In this document: in pieces, positions 32,683 to 42,111 of the stretch
How the letters are laid out: the number at the start of each line of letters is the position of its first letter
How positions within the stretch are numbered: position 1 is the first letter of the stretch
NCBI GenBank assembly: GCA_030447685.1
Contig: JAUJOK010000006.1
Span: forward strand, 31,948-95,947
From: Armatimonadaceae bacterium
GTDB lineage: Bacteria > Armatimonadota > Armatimonadia > Armatimonadales > Armatimonadaceae
DNA length: 64,000 nucleotides
Direction of reading: 5' to 3'
Translations under genes and position numbers: made by a program
Notes under the pieces: model-generated
What the model was told of the DNA's origin: nothing
What the model saw: only the letters and a program-made list of their open reading frames with translations
The model's database searches: none

Positions 32683-32823
32683 TCAGGGCGTGCTTTGTGT
32701 TTGGTACATCTGCCTAAGCTGACGCTCCCGAATCTCGACCAACCGCTTGGTTTCCCACTTCTTGGCGAAAAACGCAAGCGTTAGAACGACGATGGCTAAA
32801 ATCAAAAACTCGATGGGATGCAT
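32683..32823 (-). CDS. Small membrane protein, doubtful
   Basis: 46 residues: MHPIEFLILAIVVLTLAFFA followed by a basic amphipathic segment (KKWETKRLVEIRERQLRQMY). One transmembrane helix. An in-frame ATG at 32874 would add 17 residues. Neither start has a ribosome site, so expression is uncertain. Confidence 0.35.
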   Translation of the reverse strand: MHPIEFLILAIVVLTLAFFAKKWETKRLVEIRERQLRQMYQTQSTP

Positions 32824-32930
32824 GGAGAACCAGGGGCGTCCCGTTTGCTCACGGTCTTTGTGTCTTTGTGGCATGGCAGCGTAACGGGGCGAGGTTCAGA
32901 ACCCCTAAACTTGGGGGCAAGGGAGGCCTC

Positions 32931-33920
32931 TTAATGTCCCCCCGCTTTCAAATGATCGATAAACGTGCCGTCGATACTTTCCAGGCGCGGCCCCAGCTTC
33001 GCGACCACCTGCGCGGCGGCGTAGGCGGCGATGCGGCCCGTCACATCGAGCGACAGCCCCTGGGTCAGCCCGTACAGCAGGCCCGCCGCGTACATATCCC
33101 CGGCCCCGGTCGTATCCACCGCCTGCACGGGGAAGACCGGAATCTCGTAGCGCGTCTCGCCCTGCTGGATCAATGACCCCTTGTCATCCATCGTTACCAC
33201 GGCGATGTCGCTGAGCTGCGCCAGCGCGCGCACGGCATCGAACGGGTTGTCGGCGTCGGTCAGCATCTGCGCCTCCTGATAGTTACCGAACAAAACGTCC
33301 ACATGCTCGCGCAGGAGATGAAGAAAGTCTTCCTTGTGGCGGCTGACACAGAACGGGTCGGAAAGGCTCAGCGCGACTTTGACACCCGCTTTGTTGGCCT
33401 CGCGCATGGCGTGCAACACGGCTTCCTTCTGATTTTCCGTGTCCCACAGATAGCCGGTCACATACAGATAGCGGCTGGAGCGCAAATCTTCGACATTAAC
33501 ATCCTCGCGGCGCAGGCTGCGCGACTGGCCCAGGTAGGTGCACATCGTCCGCTCGGCGTCCGGCGTAATCAGAATCAGCGAGATACCGGTCGGCCCGTCG
33601 CCGACACCCAGGTTCGGCTTGACACCCTGCTTGAGCAGCCCTTCGCCGTACAGATCGCCGTGCTCGTCGCGGCCCACCCGGCTGGTATAGCAGGCCCGCC
33701 CGCCCAGCAGGGCCAGACCGATCATCGTGTTCGCCCCGGAGCCGCCCGCCTCGGTATTGACGATATGGGTGTAGATGCGCGGGACGATCTCGCGCTGCTG
33801 CTCCTCTTCCAGGAGCATCATCGTGCCCTTGGGCAGATTCAACTCGGTCAGGGCCTCATCGCGTACCTCGGCCTGAATATCGAACAGGGCGTTGCACATG
33901 CCGAAAACGTCAAACTGCAT
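32931..33920 (-). CDS. PfkB-family carbohydrate/adenosine kinase
   Basis: 329 residues from the ATG at 33918-33920 (AAAGGA upstream; a TTG one codon earlier is less likely). Ribokinase fold: N-terminal FDVFGMCNALFDIQAEV, substrate-site GGSGANTMIGLALLGG, and the PfkB signature DTTGAGDMYAAGLLYG with the catalytic Asp. The N-terminal wording (GN.L.D) and ALSLSDPFCVSRHKEDFLHL recall the adenosine-kinase branch that includes uncharacterised bacterial enzymes. It phosphorylates a nucleoside or sugar with ATP. A TATAAT at 33963-33958 with a poor -35 box inside repeat A could be its promoter. Confidence 0.9.
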   Translation of the reverse strand: MQFDVFGMCNALFDIQAEVRDEALTELNLPKGTMMLLEEEQQREIVPRIYTHIVNTEAGGSGANTMIGLALLGGRACYTSRVGRDEHGDLYGEGLLKQGVKPNLGVGDGPTGISLILITPDAERTMCTYLGQSRSLRREDVNVEDLRSSRYLYVTGYLWDTENQKEAVLHAMREANKAGVKVALSLSDPFCVSRHKEDFLHLLREHVDVLFGNYQEAQMLTDADNPFDAVRALAQLSDIAVVTMDDKGSLIQQGETRYEIPVFPVQAVDTTGAGDMYAAGLLYGLTQGLSLDVTGRIAAYAAAQVVAKLGPRLESIDGTFIDHLKAGGH

Positions 33921-33971
33921 CAACTATCCTTCTTTCGTTCTTCCATGATTCCACCGGATTATACAGCAGTC

Positions 33972-34121
33972 CACCGTCGAATGAATTCGAGGCTGACAGT
34001 GCACGAAGTCCGCAGCACCGTGCTGTGCGGCCTGCGCGGACTGATTCTTGAGCCTGTGAAGGTCGCACAGCGCGTCGCTGCAGGCTTTGTACATTCGTAG
34101 CCTCGGATTTATCCGATGGTG
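33972..34121. repeat. Dispersed palindromic repeat family A, copy 3
   Basis: Left end CCACCGTCGAATGAATTCGAGGCTG, right end GTAGCCTCGGATTTATCCGATGGTG. A longer core contains CCGCAGCACCGTGCTGTGCGG, itself a palindrome. It lies between purM (3' end) and the PfkB kinase (5' end). Confidence 0.85.
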
Positions 34122-34146
34122 TTCGGCCACACAACCAGCCCCGGTC

Positions 34147-35190
34147 TTACATGATCTGGACTTCGTGGCTGCCCCGGACGACCTGGCCGATAATGGCGGC
34201 GTTCTCGCCCGCGCGGTTCAGCCGCTCGATCAGGCTCAGCGCCACATCGCCGGGCGCGATAACCACCATGCCGATACCCATGTTGAACGTCCGGTACATC
34301 TCATTGTCCGGTACGCTGCCCGCTTCCTGGATCAGCCGGAAGATCGGGGCAGGCTCCCACTGGCGTCGCTCCACAATCGCCTGGCAGTCCACGGGCAGCA
34401 CGCGGGGAATATTATCGTAGAAGCCGCCGCCGGTGATATGCGCCAGCGCGTGAATCTCGAACTCCTCCAGAAGCGGCAGCAAAGCGGGCGCGTAGCAGCG
34501 ATGCGGGGCCAGCAGCTCCTCGCCCAGCGTCCGGTTCAGTTCGGGAAAAAACCGATCCAGGCGAAATCCGGCCTTTTCCTGAAGCACATAGCGCGCCAGG
34601 CTGTAACCGTTCGTGTGCAGACCATCCGAGGCGATGCCGATAAGCGCATCTCCCACGGACACTTTGCGCCCGTCGATGATGCGGCCCCGTTCCACCAGCC
34701 CGACGATGCACCCGGCAAGGTCGTATTCGCCCTCCGCGTACATGCCGGGCAGTTCCGCCGTCTCCCCGCCGACAAGCGCGCACCCGACCGCGCGGCAGCC
34801 TTCGGCCAGTCCCTTCACCACGTCGGCGGCGATTTCGGGCTGAAGCCTGCCGGTGCCGAAATAATCGAGGAAGAACAGGGGCCGCGCGCCCTGCACCAGA
34901 ATATCATTGACACAGTGCCAGACCAGGTCGCGCCCGATGGTGTCGTGCTGGTTCATCTGGAACGCCACTTTGAGCTTCGTCCCGACACTGTCTATCGAGG
35001 ACACCAGCACCGGTTCCGTCAGTCCCTCGGTACGCAGCGCGAACATGCCGCCGAAGCTGCCCACATCGGCCAGAACATCGGGCGTGAACGTCGAGCGCAG
35101 GTGCTCCTTCATCCGCAGCACGGCTTCGTTCCCGGCGTTGATGTCCACCCCGGCGTCGGCATACGTTGTCGGTTCGGTTTCTTCCGGCAT
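34147..35190 (-). CDS. purM: Phosphoribosylformylglycinamidine cyclo-ligase
   Basis: 347 residues from MPEETEPTTYADAGVDINAG (ATG 35188-35190, AAGGAGTAG upstream; the frame stays open 20 codons further). AIR synthetase closes the imidazole ring in purine synthesis using ATP. Family segments in order: VSSIDSVGTKLKVAF, GRDLVWHCVNDILVQGARPL, FFLDYFGTGRLQPE, LVGGETAELPGMY, YDLAGCIVGLVER, GIASDGLHTNGYSLAR, HITGGGFYDNIPRVLP, and FNMGIGMVVI. No other purine gene is nearby. The gene starts two bases after the kinase-like gene at 35193. Confidence 0.96.
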   Translation of the reverse strand: MPEETEPTTYADAGVDINAGNEAVLRMKEHLRSTFTPDVLADVGSFGGMFALRTEGLTEPVLVSSIDSVGTKLKVAFQMNQHDTIGRDLVWHCVNDILVQGARPLFFLDYFGTGRLQPEIAADVVKGLAEGCRAVGCALVGGETAELPGMYAEGEYDLAGCIVGLVERGRIIDGRKVSVGDALIGIASDGLHTNGYSLARYVLQEKAGFRLDRFFPELNRTLGEELLAPHRCYAPALLPLLEEFEIHALAHITGGGFYDNIPRVLPVDCQAIVERRQWEPAPIFRLIQEAGSVPDNEMYRTFNMGIGMVVIAPGDVALSLIERLNRAGENAAIIGQVVRGSHEVQIM

Positions 35191-35192
35191 AT

Positions 35193-36413
35193 CTACTCCT
35201 TGGGTCGAAACGGCGGGTAAATCGGCATCCGCATCTCCGGCTCCGGCCACAGCGCGCGCAGCGCTTCGCTCAGCATCCGGGCCGTCTCACGCATCACGGC
35301 AAGGCAGCCGGATCGGTCGGCAAGGTCCGTGAACGTTTCCAGCCGGAGCAGGTGGCGCTGCCGCTGCGTCGCGATCCCCCACTGATCGTCTTTTTCCAGC
35401 GCCGGTTTCAATCCCCAGCTAAGGCTCGTCACCGTCCAGCTTGCGCAGGCATGGCAGAGCGCCGTATAAAACAGAGAATCGTCCGCCGCTTCCGGGCAGC
35501 CTGCGATCAACTCGGCGCGGTAGGCGGCTTCCAGACGCGGCACCAGGCCCGGCGGCACGCGGTTGACGCACCAGCAGGTCGGGAAGGGGACCCGCAAATA
35601 CGCGGCGTCCAGCAGAGCGTGCCGAAAGCCCGCGAACTCGAAATCGAAGAAGCGCAGATAGTCGCCGGGAACAAGCCGATGGTTATCCGGGCAGGTATCG
35701 CCGGGGGAAAAGCTTAGAAACGGCCCCGGTTCGTCCAGCGTGCGCCCGATGACGGCTGCCTCCTCATCAAAACCGGCAGCGACCGGGACACCTAACGCCT
35801 GAGCCTGTTCCCGAAACCGCCCGACGTTTTCACGCAGCCAGCGCGTCCCTTCCGGCTCGCGCGTCTTTTCTGCTCCTCCAATGCTGTTGCGGATGCGCCG
35901 CCATTCGTCCTCGCGCCCCACGGTGGCCGCGTGCAGCCTGCCCAGCGACGCGGCGTAGCTTGTCAGCGCGGTTTCCGCCGCTTCCGGGTCGTCGCCCAGA
36001 AGAACGTCCGCAAGCGATGCGCCCGTTCCCAGGTCTTCGAGGAGGAACAAGCCTGCCGCCCGGTCGCCGCCGAGGAGCCGCGCGTTCAGTGGGGTTTGCG
36101 CCAGGCATTCGTTCAGAAACCGGTTGCCTGCCCATTCGTTGTAGAAGCGCCAGGCCGTGCCGTTGGGCACATCTTTGTCGGGATCGTAAGCGTTCTCCGC
36201 CTCGCCCACCGATGCTTTGACAATAACGCTTTCCGGCACGCCCAGAGACGGGGCCTCAGTCACGCGGCAGCGCAGAACGCGGTTGCGGTATTTTTCCCGC
36301 AGCGCCTCGCCGCTTTCGAGCCGAACCGTTCCGCCGAACGTCTGAGACAGCGTCTTTTCGGCGGCGGCAACCAGTGCTTCTAAGTATTTGGTATCGTCGT
36401 TGTTTTCGGTCAT
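35193..36413 (-). CDS. Aminoglycoside-phosphotransferase/choline-kinase-like protein
   Basis: 406 residues from MTENNDDTKYLEALVAAAEK (ATG 36411-36413). The kinase-like fold is recognisable: an N-lobe strand with Lys in ESVIVKASVG, GLFLLEDLGTG in the hinge, the catalytic loop LSFSPGDTCPDNHRLV (Asp and Asn kept, the usual His-Gly replaced by Pro-Gly), and the metal-binding Asp in RFFDFEFAGF. Such proteins phosphorylate small molecules. The substrate is not evident. It lies between the Uma2 gene (5 bp gap) and purM (2 bp gap), so it is in one operon with them. Confidence 0.8.
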   Translation of the reverse strand: MTENNDDTKYLEALVAAAEKTLSQTFGGTVRLESGEALREKYRNRVLRCRVTEAPSLGVPESVIVKASVGEAENAYDPDKDVPNGTAWRFYNEWAGNRFLNECLAQTPLNARLLGGDRAAGLFLLEDLGTGASLADVLLGDDPEAAETALTSYAASLGRLHAATVGREDEWRRIRNSIGGAEKTREPEGTRWLRENVGRFREQAQALGVPVAAGFDEEAAVIGRTLDEPGPFLSFSPGDTCPDNHRLVPGDYLRFFDFEFAGFRHALLDAAYLRVPFPTCWCVNRVPPGLVPRLEAAYRAELIAGCPEAADDSLFYTALCHACASWTVTSLSWGLKPALEKDDQWGIATQRQRHLLRLETFTDLADRSGCLAVMRETARMLSEALRALWPEPEMRMPIYPPFRPKE

Positions 36414-36418
36414 AGGGA

Positions 36419-37060
36419 TCAGGAGCCTATCGAGCGGCGTGCCCACTCGCGCAGGCTCCGGAGCCAGGCCGTACGCTTGAGCGTCCGGGCCGTCTCCGCA
36501 AAGCCGGAAAGAATAACGCCCGTGAGGCCGGGAAAGGCAAGGCTTTCTCCGCGCTCGACATATCCCGCTTCCCCTTGAAGCGCAAAGACCTGCACCGTCT
36601 CGCCATCGTCGCGCCAGATCTCCGGCACGCCGATGCTGGCATACAGCGGGAACTTATCCAATGAGGGATGGGTAATGTCGATCTCGATTACCAAATCCGG
36701 CGGCGGGTCAACGCCGAGGTCGATCTGCGCGGCGTCGGCATCGATAGCGTCGGCGTTCTGGATATAGAAACACGAGTCCGGCTCAAAGCCACGCAGCAAA
36801 TCTTCCCGCCGGAAGGTGGTCGAGCCAAGGTTTTGAATATCCTGGTTCCGCTCTTCGGCCAGCACCTCGACCAGCAAAGAAAGAATGCGGTTTCGTCGTT
36901 CGTGTTCGGGCAACGGACTCATAATCTCCAAGGTTCCCCGATCATAGGTAAAGCGCGGCGCGCTGCTGTTGGCGAAGTCGGCCAACAGGCATTCGTAGGT
37001 TTGCCAGCTTACGTTGTGCAGAACGGTGTTCTGGCTGGGTGGATTCAGAATGGTCGCCAT
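36419..37060 (-). CDS. Uma2-family (DUF820) restriction-endonuclease-like protein
   Basis: 213 residues. Typical Uma2 order: SWQTYECLLADF, FTYDRGTLEIMSPLPEHE, then the nuclease-like core with GFEPDSCFYI, DPPPDLVIEIDITHPSLDK (Asp...Glu-X-Asp in place of the usual E-X-K/S) and YASIGVPEIWR. GAGGAATT precedes the ATG. The family is heavily expanded in cyanobacteria and related phyla, and its biological role is unknown. Confidence 0.92.
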   Translation of the reverse strand: MATILNPPSQNTVLHNVSWQTYECLLADFANSSAPRFTYDRGTLEIMSPLPEHERRNRILSLLVEVLAEERNQDIQNLGSTTFRREDLLRGFEPDSCFYIQNADAIDADAAQIDLGVDPPPDLVIEIDITHPSLDKFPLYASIGVPEIWRDDGETVQVFALQGEAGYVERGESLAFPGLTGVILSGFAETARTLKRTAWLRSLREWARRSIGS

Positions 37061-37111
37061 AATACGAGAATTCCTCGCAACTCGATATGCCCTTCAGAGC
37101 TATTTTACACG

Positions 37112-40100
37112 CTATCGGCGCGGCGTTACCAGAAAGGTCTTTATCTCGAAGGGCCGGTATTCGAAGGTGAGGGTGTTGCGCGTGTGCGGTACGGCAGTGG
37201 GGTTTTCCTCGACCAGATTGACGGCGAACGCGGCGGAAATCTCGAAGCCAAGCGTCAGCGTCGCTGTGCCGCGCGTGTTCATCGCCTCGTACAGGCGAAT
37301 AACGATGCCGTCGCCGTCCTCGGCTTTTTTGACCGTCTCGATAATGACGCGCGTGTCGTCCACCGTGGCAAAGGTGTAGGAAGTCGGCAGCATTCCGCCG
37401 CCGCGCGCCGGGACGAAGCGCGACAGCAGCGGGTAGTTCAGCGCGTAGGCTTCGTCCACCGTTTCCATGCGCCAGTCGCCGTCGTGGGGCAGCAGGGCGT
37501 AGGTGAACGAGTGCTGGCCCAAATCTGCGCCGGGGTCGGGCGCAATCGCCCCTTTGAGCAGGGTCAGGCGCAGGACATTGTCGCGAATGTCATAGCCGTA
37601 TTTGCTGTCGTTCAGCAGGCTGACCCCGTAGTCGCCTTCGGACAGATCGGCCCACTTATGCCCGCACACTTCGAAGCGCGCCCAGTCCCACGACGTATTC
37701 GCGTGCGTCGGACGCTCGACCACGCCGAACTGTATCTCGTAGGTCGCGCGGGCGGCATTGACCGCCACCGGAAAGGCGGCTTTTAGCAGCATCTGCCGCT
37801 CCTGCCAGTCCACCTCCGTTTCGAACTCCACCCGCGCCGAATGGGCATAGAGAAAAATACGCTGCGTCAGGGATGACTTCAGGAACCGCCGCCGGACCTC
37901 GATTCCGGCGCGCACCGGCCCGTCCTCGACCACGGCCATACTTTCCACCGTTCCGATGTCGCGCAGGGCGTAGGCTTTGCTCTGGTAAAAAATGTCGATG
38001 TCCCATGCATCGTAGCGCAGGGGCTTGTCCTCGAACAGAACGAGCGCGTTCCCGGTCGAACCCGGCGCGATCACTTCCCGCTCGACCACTTCATCGCCTT
38101 CTCCGGGCAGCTTGTGGATCAGGGAAGCGATCTCGCCCGCCGCGTCCAGCGTGACGCGCACGTATTCATTTTCGAGGGTTGCCGCCTGGCCCCCTCCCCC
38201 CTGCCCCTTCCCCCACGCTGTGGGAGAGGGGGAGCCAGAGGTGAGAACGGCGGGGGCATTTCCGGCACCCCCCGCAGGCGACGGTCGCCCATTATTGGGG
38301 GCGGGGGGGGCTTCTGCCAATTCCGCCCACACGGTAGACGCTTCCGGCGGGCCGCCCGCACGGTACACCGTCAGTGTATCGTAGCCCATCGGGGCGACCG
38401 AGGAGACGCTGACGAGATAGGTACGCTCGCCCTCCGCCTCGGAAAGAAGCGGGGCGGGCACGGGCGCGTTCGCGGCGTCGGTGAACTCCACATCGCCCAG
38501 GTCGGCGGGCAGGGTGACGCGGACGGCGTCCCCGGCGCGCAGGGTGTCGGTCGGGTTGAACAGGACGACGGAATCACGGCGCACGTCCACCGCACCCGCG
38601 AGAGCGTCCAGCGCGCCGTTCAATGCCTCGCCGCCGATGCGCGCCGCCTCCGCGTAATCCCGCGCCGCCTCTTCATAGACGGGGGCAATGGATGAGCCGG
38701 GCAGAATATCGTGGAACTGGTTCAAAAGAATCCGCTCCCACCCGGCGTTCAGACTTTCGCCCGAATAGGCCGTTTCCAGTTCCACCAGCGCCAGCGCGGA
38801 AAAGAGTTCGGCGTTGTGGTACAAAATCTCGCTGCGCCGGTTTGCCTTTTTCATACGCGCCTGCGACGTGTACGTTCCGCGATGGTATTCCAGATATAGC
38901 TCGCCGACCCAGCGCGGCAAAAGCGGATTGTCATTAACCCGCGCCGCCAGCCGGTCGAAATACGCTTCCGCGCCCCCGAACGCGCAGCGCGGGAAACCGG
39001 CAAGGGAGCTAAAACGCCGTCCCGCCTCGATCATGCGCCGCGTGGGGCCGCCGCCGCCATCGCCGAAGCCGAACAGGTTCAGCAGTTCGTCGTTGACATC
39101 TTTCTGGCGGTACTCGTCCCAGGCTCCGCGCACTTCCCGCGCCGTCATCTGCCCATTGTAGGTGTAGAAACGCTGGTTAGATTCGGGTGTGGTGACGAAG
39201 TGCGTCAAAACCTCGGTGCCGTCGATGCCGCGCCAGGTGAACGTGTCGGCGGGCATCCGGTTGAACTGGCTCCAGGAGATTTTCGTGGTCAGGAAATACT
39301 CCATGCCGCAGCCCCGGATAATCTGCGGCAGCGCGGCGGGATAGCCGAACACATCGGGCAGCCACAAAACGCGCGTGGTTTTGCCGAACTCGCGCTGGAA
39401 GAAGCGATTGCCGAAAAGTATCTGCCGGATCAGGCTTTCGCCGCCGGGAACGTTGCAGTCGGCTTCGACCCACATGCCGCCGGTCACTTCCCAGCGCCCC
39501 TCGGCGACCCGTTCCTTTATCTGCTCATACAGCGCCGGATACCGTTCACGGGCGTACTGATACAACTGCGGCTGGCTTTGCGTGAAGACGTACTCGGGGA
39601 ACTCGTCCATAAGCCGCAGCGCGGTGGCGAAGGTGCGCCCGCACTTTTTGCGCGTGTTTTCCAGCGTCCACAGCCAGGCGACATCGATATGGGCGTGGCC
39701 GGACAGCGTCATCGCCGGTTCGCGCGCGGCATCGGCGGGGAAGGTATCGTAAAAGGCGTCCCTTAATGCCTCGCGCGCCGTGGACAGGGAAGCGTAGAAG
39801 GCATCGCTGTTGCTGGCCGCTGCGCCGCTTTGCGTGTAATCGAGCGCGTTCATCGCCGCGTCGAGACCCAGCAGCAGTCCCTGGTACTCGCGGCTGTTTT
39901 CCGGCAGAATGTCCAGAGCTTCCACGGCGACGGCCATATCGTGGAAAAGGGCGTACGCGGTTCGGTCGACTCGAACCAGATCGGCGGCGCGGATTTCGAA
40001 GACACCGCCGCGCGACGGGGCGTAAGCTTCTATGGCGAAGGTGTGCGCCTCGCCGCCCGCCGCCGATTCATACAGAAGCATATCCTGGTGGTTGTAATCG

Positions 40101-40418
40101 AGCGCCTGGGCGGGCTGGCCGTCCAGGAAGAGCAGCGGTTCCGCGCCTTTAATTTCGATCCACAATCCTACCCGCTCTCCGGCCCACGATTCCGGCACGG
40201 TGAACCGCCCGCGCAGCCACGCCGCCGCCTCGGCATCCTGCCAGGAATGCCCGACACCCACCTCAGTCCAGTCGGCGTCGGCAAGTTCCGGCGTCTCTCT
40301 CCCCTTCAACGCTGCCTTGATAAAAACGCAGCGGCGCGAGCGGGACGCGCTCCCGATAGATCGCCGCCTCGACATCCCGCAGCCGCTGCTGCGCCCGCTC
40401 CTTGACATAAAACAACAC
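37112..40418 (-). CDS. Alpha-mannosidase, GH38 (5' frameshift; in-frame repeat insertion)
   Basis: A GH38 enzyme of about 1100 residues. Catalytic features: zinc ligands in GHAHIDVAWLW, nucleophile Asp in LWLPDVFGYPAALPQI, a His in LLNQFHDILPGSSI, and GGMWVEADCNVPGGESL. The intact ORF begins with ATG 40408, but its first 33 residues (MSRSGRSSGCGMSRRRSIGS...) are out-of-frame noise. The adjacent frame from GTG 40418, preceded by AAGGA, reads YVKERAQQRLRDVEAAIYRE then RVPLAPLRFYQG, the proper family N-terminus, and must shift frame near 40300-40317. Around 38188-38310 a palindromic repeat is inserted in frame, adding about 41 Pro/Gly-rich residues (EAPPAPNNGRPSPAGGAG...) before the C-terminal beta domains. 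It likely releases mannose from alpha-mannosides. No signal peptide is seen. Confidence 0.88.
38188..38310. repeat. Palindromic repeat family C, copy 2 (in frame inside the alpha-mannosidase gene)
   Basis: GGCCCCCTCCCCCCTGCCCC at one end and GCCCATTATTGGGGGCGGGG at the other, with inner CCCCACGCTGTGGG and GCAGGCGACGGTCGCCC. The core matches the copies at 1645-1704 and 17722-17779. It is translated without a stop. Confidence 0.85.
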
Positions 40419-40434
40419 TGGTTTTTATTCCTTG

Positions 40435-40552
40435 TGCCGCCCGTCGAATAAATTCGCGGCTAATGCACAAAATCGGCCAGCCGATTGAAGAATCAGTCCG
40501 CGAAGGCGGACTTTCGTGTCTTTCGTAGCCGCGAATTTATTCGACGGGCACA
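40435..40552. repeat. Dispersed palindromic repeat family A, copy 4 (most symmetrical)
   Basis: CCCGTCGAATAAATTCGCGGCTA and its exact reverse complement TAGCCGCGAATTTATTCGACGGG bound 118 bp. It lies between the mannosidase start and the endonuclease IV remnant, and the right end supplies the last codons and TAA of that remnant. Confidence 0.92.
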
Positions 40553-41422
40553 ATGACAGGCGGTGACTGCTGTGACGCCAATTGCCGCAAATACCACATA
40601 TTGATCCGGTGCATGGTTTCCGATTCGGGCGTTTCAACGATAACGGGCAGCCCCTCCGGCAGGCGCGGGTCGGACAGCAGCGCGGCGAAGCCGTCTTTGC
40701 CGATGCAGCCCCTGCCGATATGGGCGTGCCGGTCCACGCGCGAGCCGAGGCCCTTCAGGGCGTCGTTGGCGTGCAGGCAGCACAGTCGCTTCAGCCCTAC
40801 CTTCTCGTCAAAAAGGGTCAGCGTCGCCTGCACGGCGTCGGGGGTGCACAGGTCGTAACCGGCGACGAAAATATGGCAGGTATCCATGCAGACGCGCAGG
40901 CGGTGGTCTTCTTCCACAGCGGCGAATATCTGACCGAAATGGTCGAAGGTGGCCCCAAGACCGGTGCCCTGCCCTGCCGTGGTTTCCAGCGCGACCTGCA
41001 CCCGAAAGTCCGGTATCTGTTGGTGGAGCCAGTTCAGCGATTCGCACAGCCCCGCGCGATGCCCGCTTCTTCGCCCGCGCCGGTGTGCGCGCCCATGTGG
41101 GTGACGACGAAATCCAGGCCGAGCGTCTCCGCACGACGCATCTCGTCCAGAAAAGCCTCGCGCGATTTTTGCAGCAGCGCGTCTTCCTTGGCGGCCAGGT
41201 TAATGAGATAGGAGTCGTGGGCGATGAGGGATAGATTCCCGTCTTTTCGACGGCGCGGCGGAATGCGCGTACCGCCGCCGTGTCCAGCGGGGCGGACTTC
41301 CATTGGCGCGGCGAAGCGGTAAATAGCTGAATAGCGTCACAGCCGATAGCATAGCCGCCGGTAACGGCCTTGTGCAGCCCGCCCGCCGTGCCCATGTGCG
41401 CCCCGAACCGAAGCAGCGCCAA
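40537..41422 (-). pseudogene. nfo: Endonuclease IV with two frameshifts
   Basis: Three frames together give one AP endonuclease (TIM barrel, Zn-dependent). Frame 1: [20 protein letters not shown] to KTGIYP. Frame 2 (41303-41034 ORF): [36 protein letters not shown]. Frame 3 (41001-40537 ORF): [67 protein letters not shown]. The shifts fall near 41225-41232 and 41048-41056. All zinc-ligand motifs (H, E, D, H, D-x-H) are still present over the three frames. A TTG at 41420-41422 with GGAGG nine bases upstream is the likely native start. The final codons come from repeat A. Confidence 0.88.
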
Positions 41423-41902
41423 CCCTACTCGCCTCCGGGCAGGGGACTTCAGCAGGTTCGCCATCTCGATAGCCGCGCCCGCCGCCTCCGCGCCTTTGTT
41501 TCCGGCCTTGGTTCCGGCGCGCTCAATCGCCTGCTCGATACTTTCGACGGTGATGACGCCGAAGGTGACGGGAACGCCGGACTGAAGCGCGGCCTGCCCG
41601 ATTCCGCTGGTGCACTGCCCGGCGATATAGTCGAAGTGGGGCGTGGAGCCGCGTATGAGGCAGCCCAGACAGATCACGGCGTCGTAGCGGCCCGACCGCG
41701 CCAGGCGCTGCGCCACAATCGGTATCTCGAACGTCCCCGGCACGCGCGCCACATCCACGGTTTCCATGTCCGCATCATGACGCCGGAGCGTGTCGAGCGC
41801 GCCGTCCAGCAGGCGTTCGGTAATAAAGTCGTTCCACCGGGACACGACGACGCCGAAGCGCAGGCCGGTGGCGATAAGATTTCCTTCGAAAAAGTTCGAC
41901 AT
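40808..41902 (-). CDS. ribH: 6,7-dimethyl-8-ribityllumazine synthase, reading through in frame into endonuclease IV
   Basis: Residues 1-155 (41902 to about 41438) are a full lumazine synthase: [52 protein letters not shown] with the catalytic His, [32 protein letters not shown]. It condenses the pyrimidine intermediate with dihydroxybutanone phosphate. There is no stop after [13 protein letters not shown]. The frame continues into the first 70 residues of endonuclease IV and then into out-of-frame sequence to 40808. Normally ribH would stop near 41440 and nfo start at TTG 41422. It lies downstream of ribBA with a family B repeat between. Confidence 0.9.
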   Translation of the reverse strand: MSNFFEGNLIATGLRFGVVVSRWNDFITERLLDGALDTLRRHDADMETVDVARVPGTFEIPIVAQRLARSGRYDAVICLGCLIRGSTPHFDYIAGQCTSGIGQAALQSGVPVTFGVITVESIEQAIERAGTKAGNKGAEAAGAAIEMANLLKSPARRRVGLALLRFGAHMGTAGGLHKAVTGGYAIGCDAIQLFTASPRQWKSAPLDTAAVRAFRRAVEKTGIYPSSPTTPISLTWPPRKTRCCKNRARLFWTRCVVRRRSAWISSSPTWARTPARAKKRASRGAVRIAELAPPTDTGLSGAGRAGNHGRAGHRSWGHLRPFRSDIRRCGRRPPPARLHGYLPYFRRRLRPVHPRRRAGDADPF

Positions 41903-41964
41903 GAGTGCAGCAGTTCTCCCCGCAAGGTTCGCCTCAATAGGGGATGGTTCCTGCCTCGTTTCGA

Positions 41965-42106
41965 CCCGTCCCTGAAGGAACGGGCTGTTTAGAAGCAGAA
42001 AAGCCCCGTAAACGGGGCTAACGTCTCGCAGCCGTGAACCGTTCGAGACCAGCCCCGTTTACGGGGCTTCTCCTTCGAAACAGCCCGTTCCTTTAGGGAC
42101 GGGGCC
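41965..42106. repeat. Dispersed palindromic repeat family B, copy 2
   Basis: CCCGTCCCTGAAGGAACGGGCTGTTT and AAACAGCCCGTTCCTTTAGGGACGGG enclose AGCCCCGTAAACGGGGCT and AGCCCCGTTTACGGGGCT, plus GTCTCG/CGAGAC and CGGTTCACG pairings. It starts five bases beyond the ribBA stop. Confidence 0.92.
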
Positions 42107-42111
42107 AGCCG

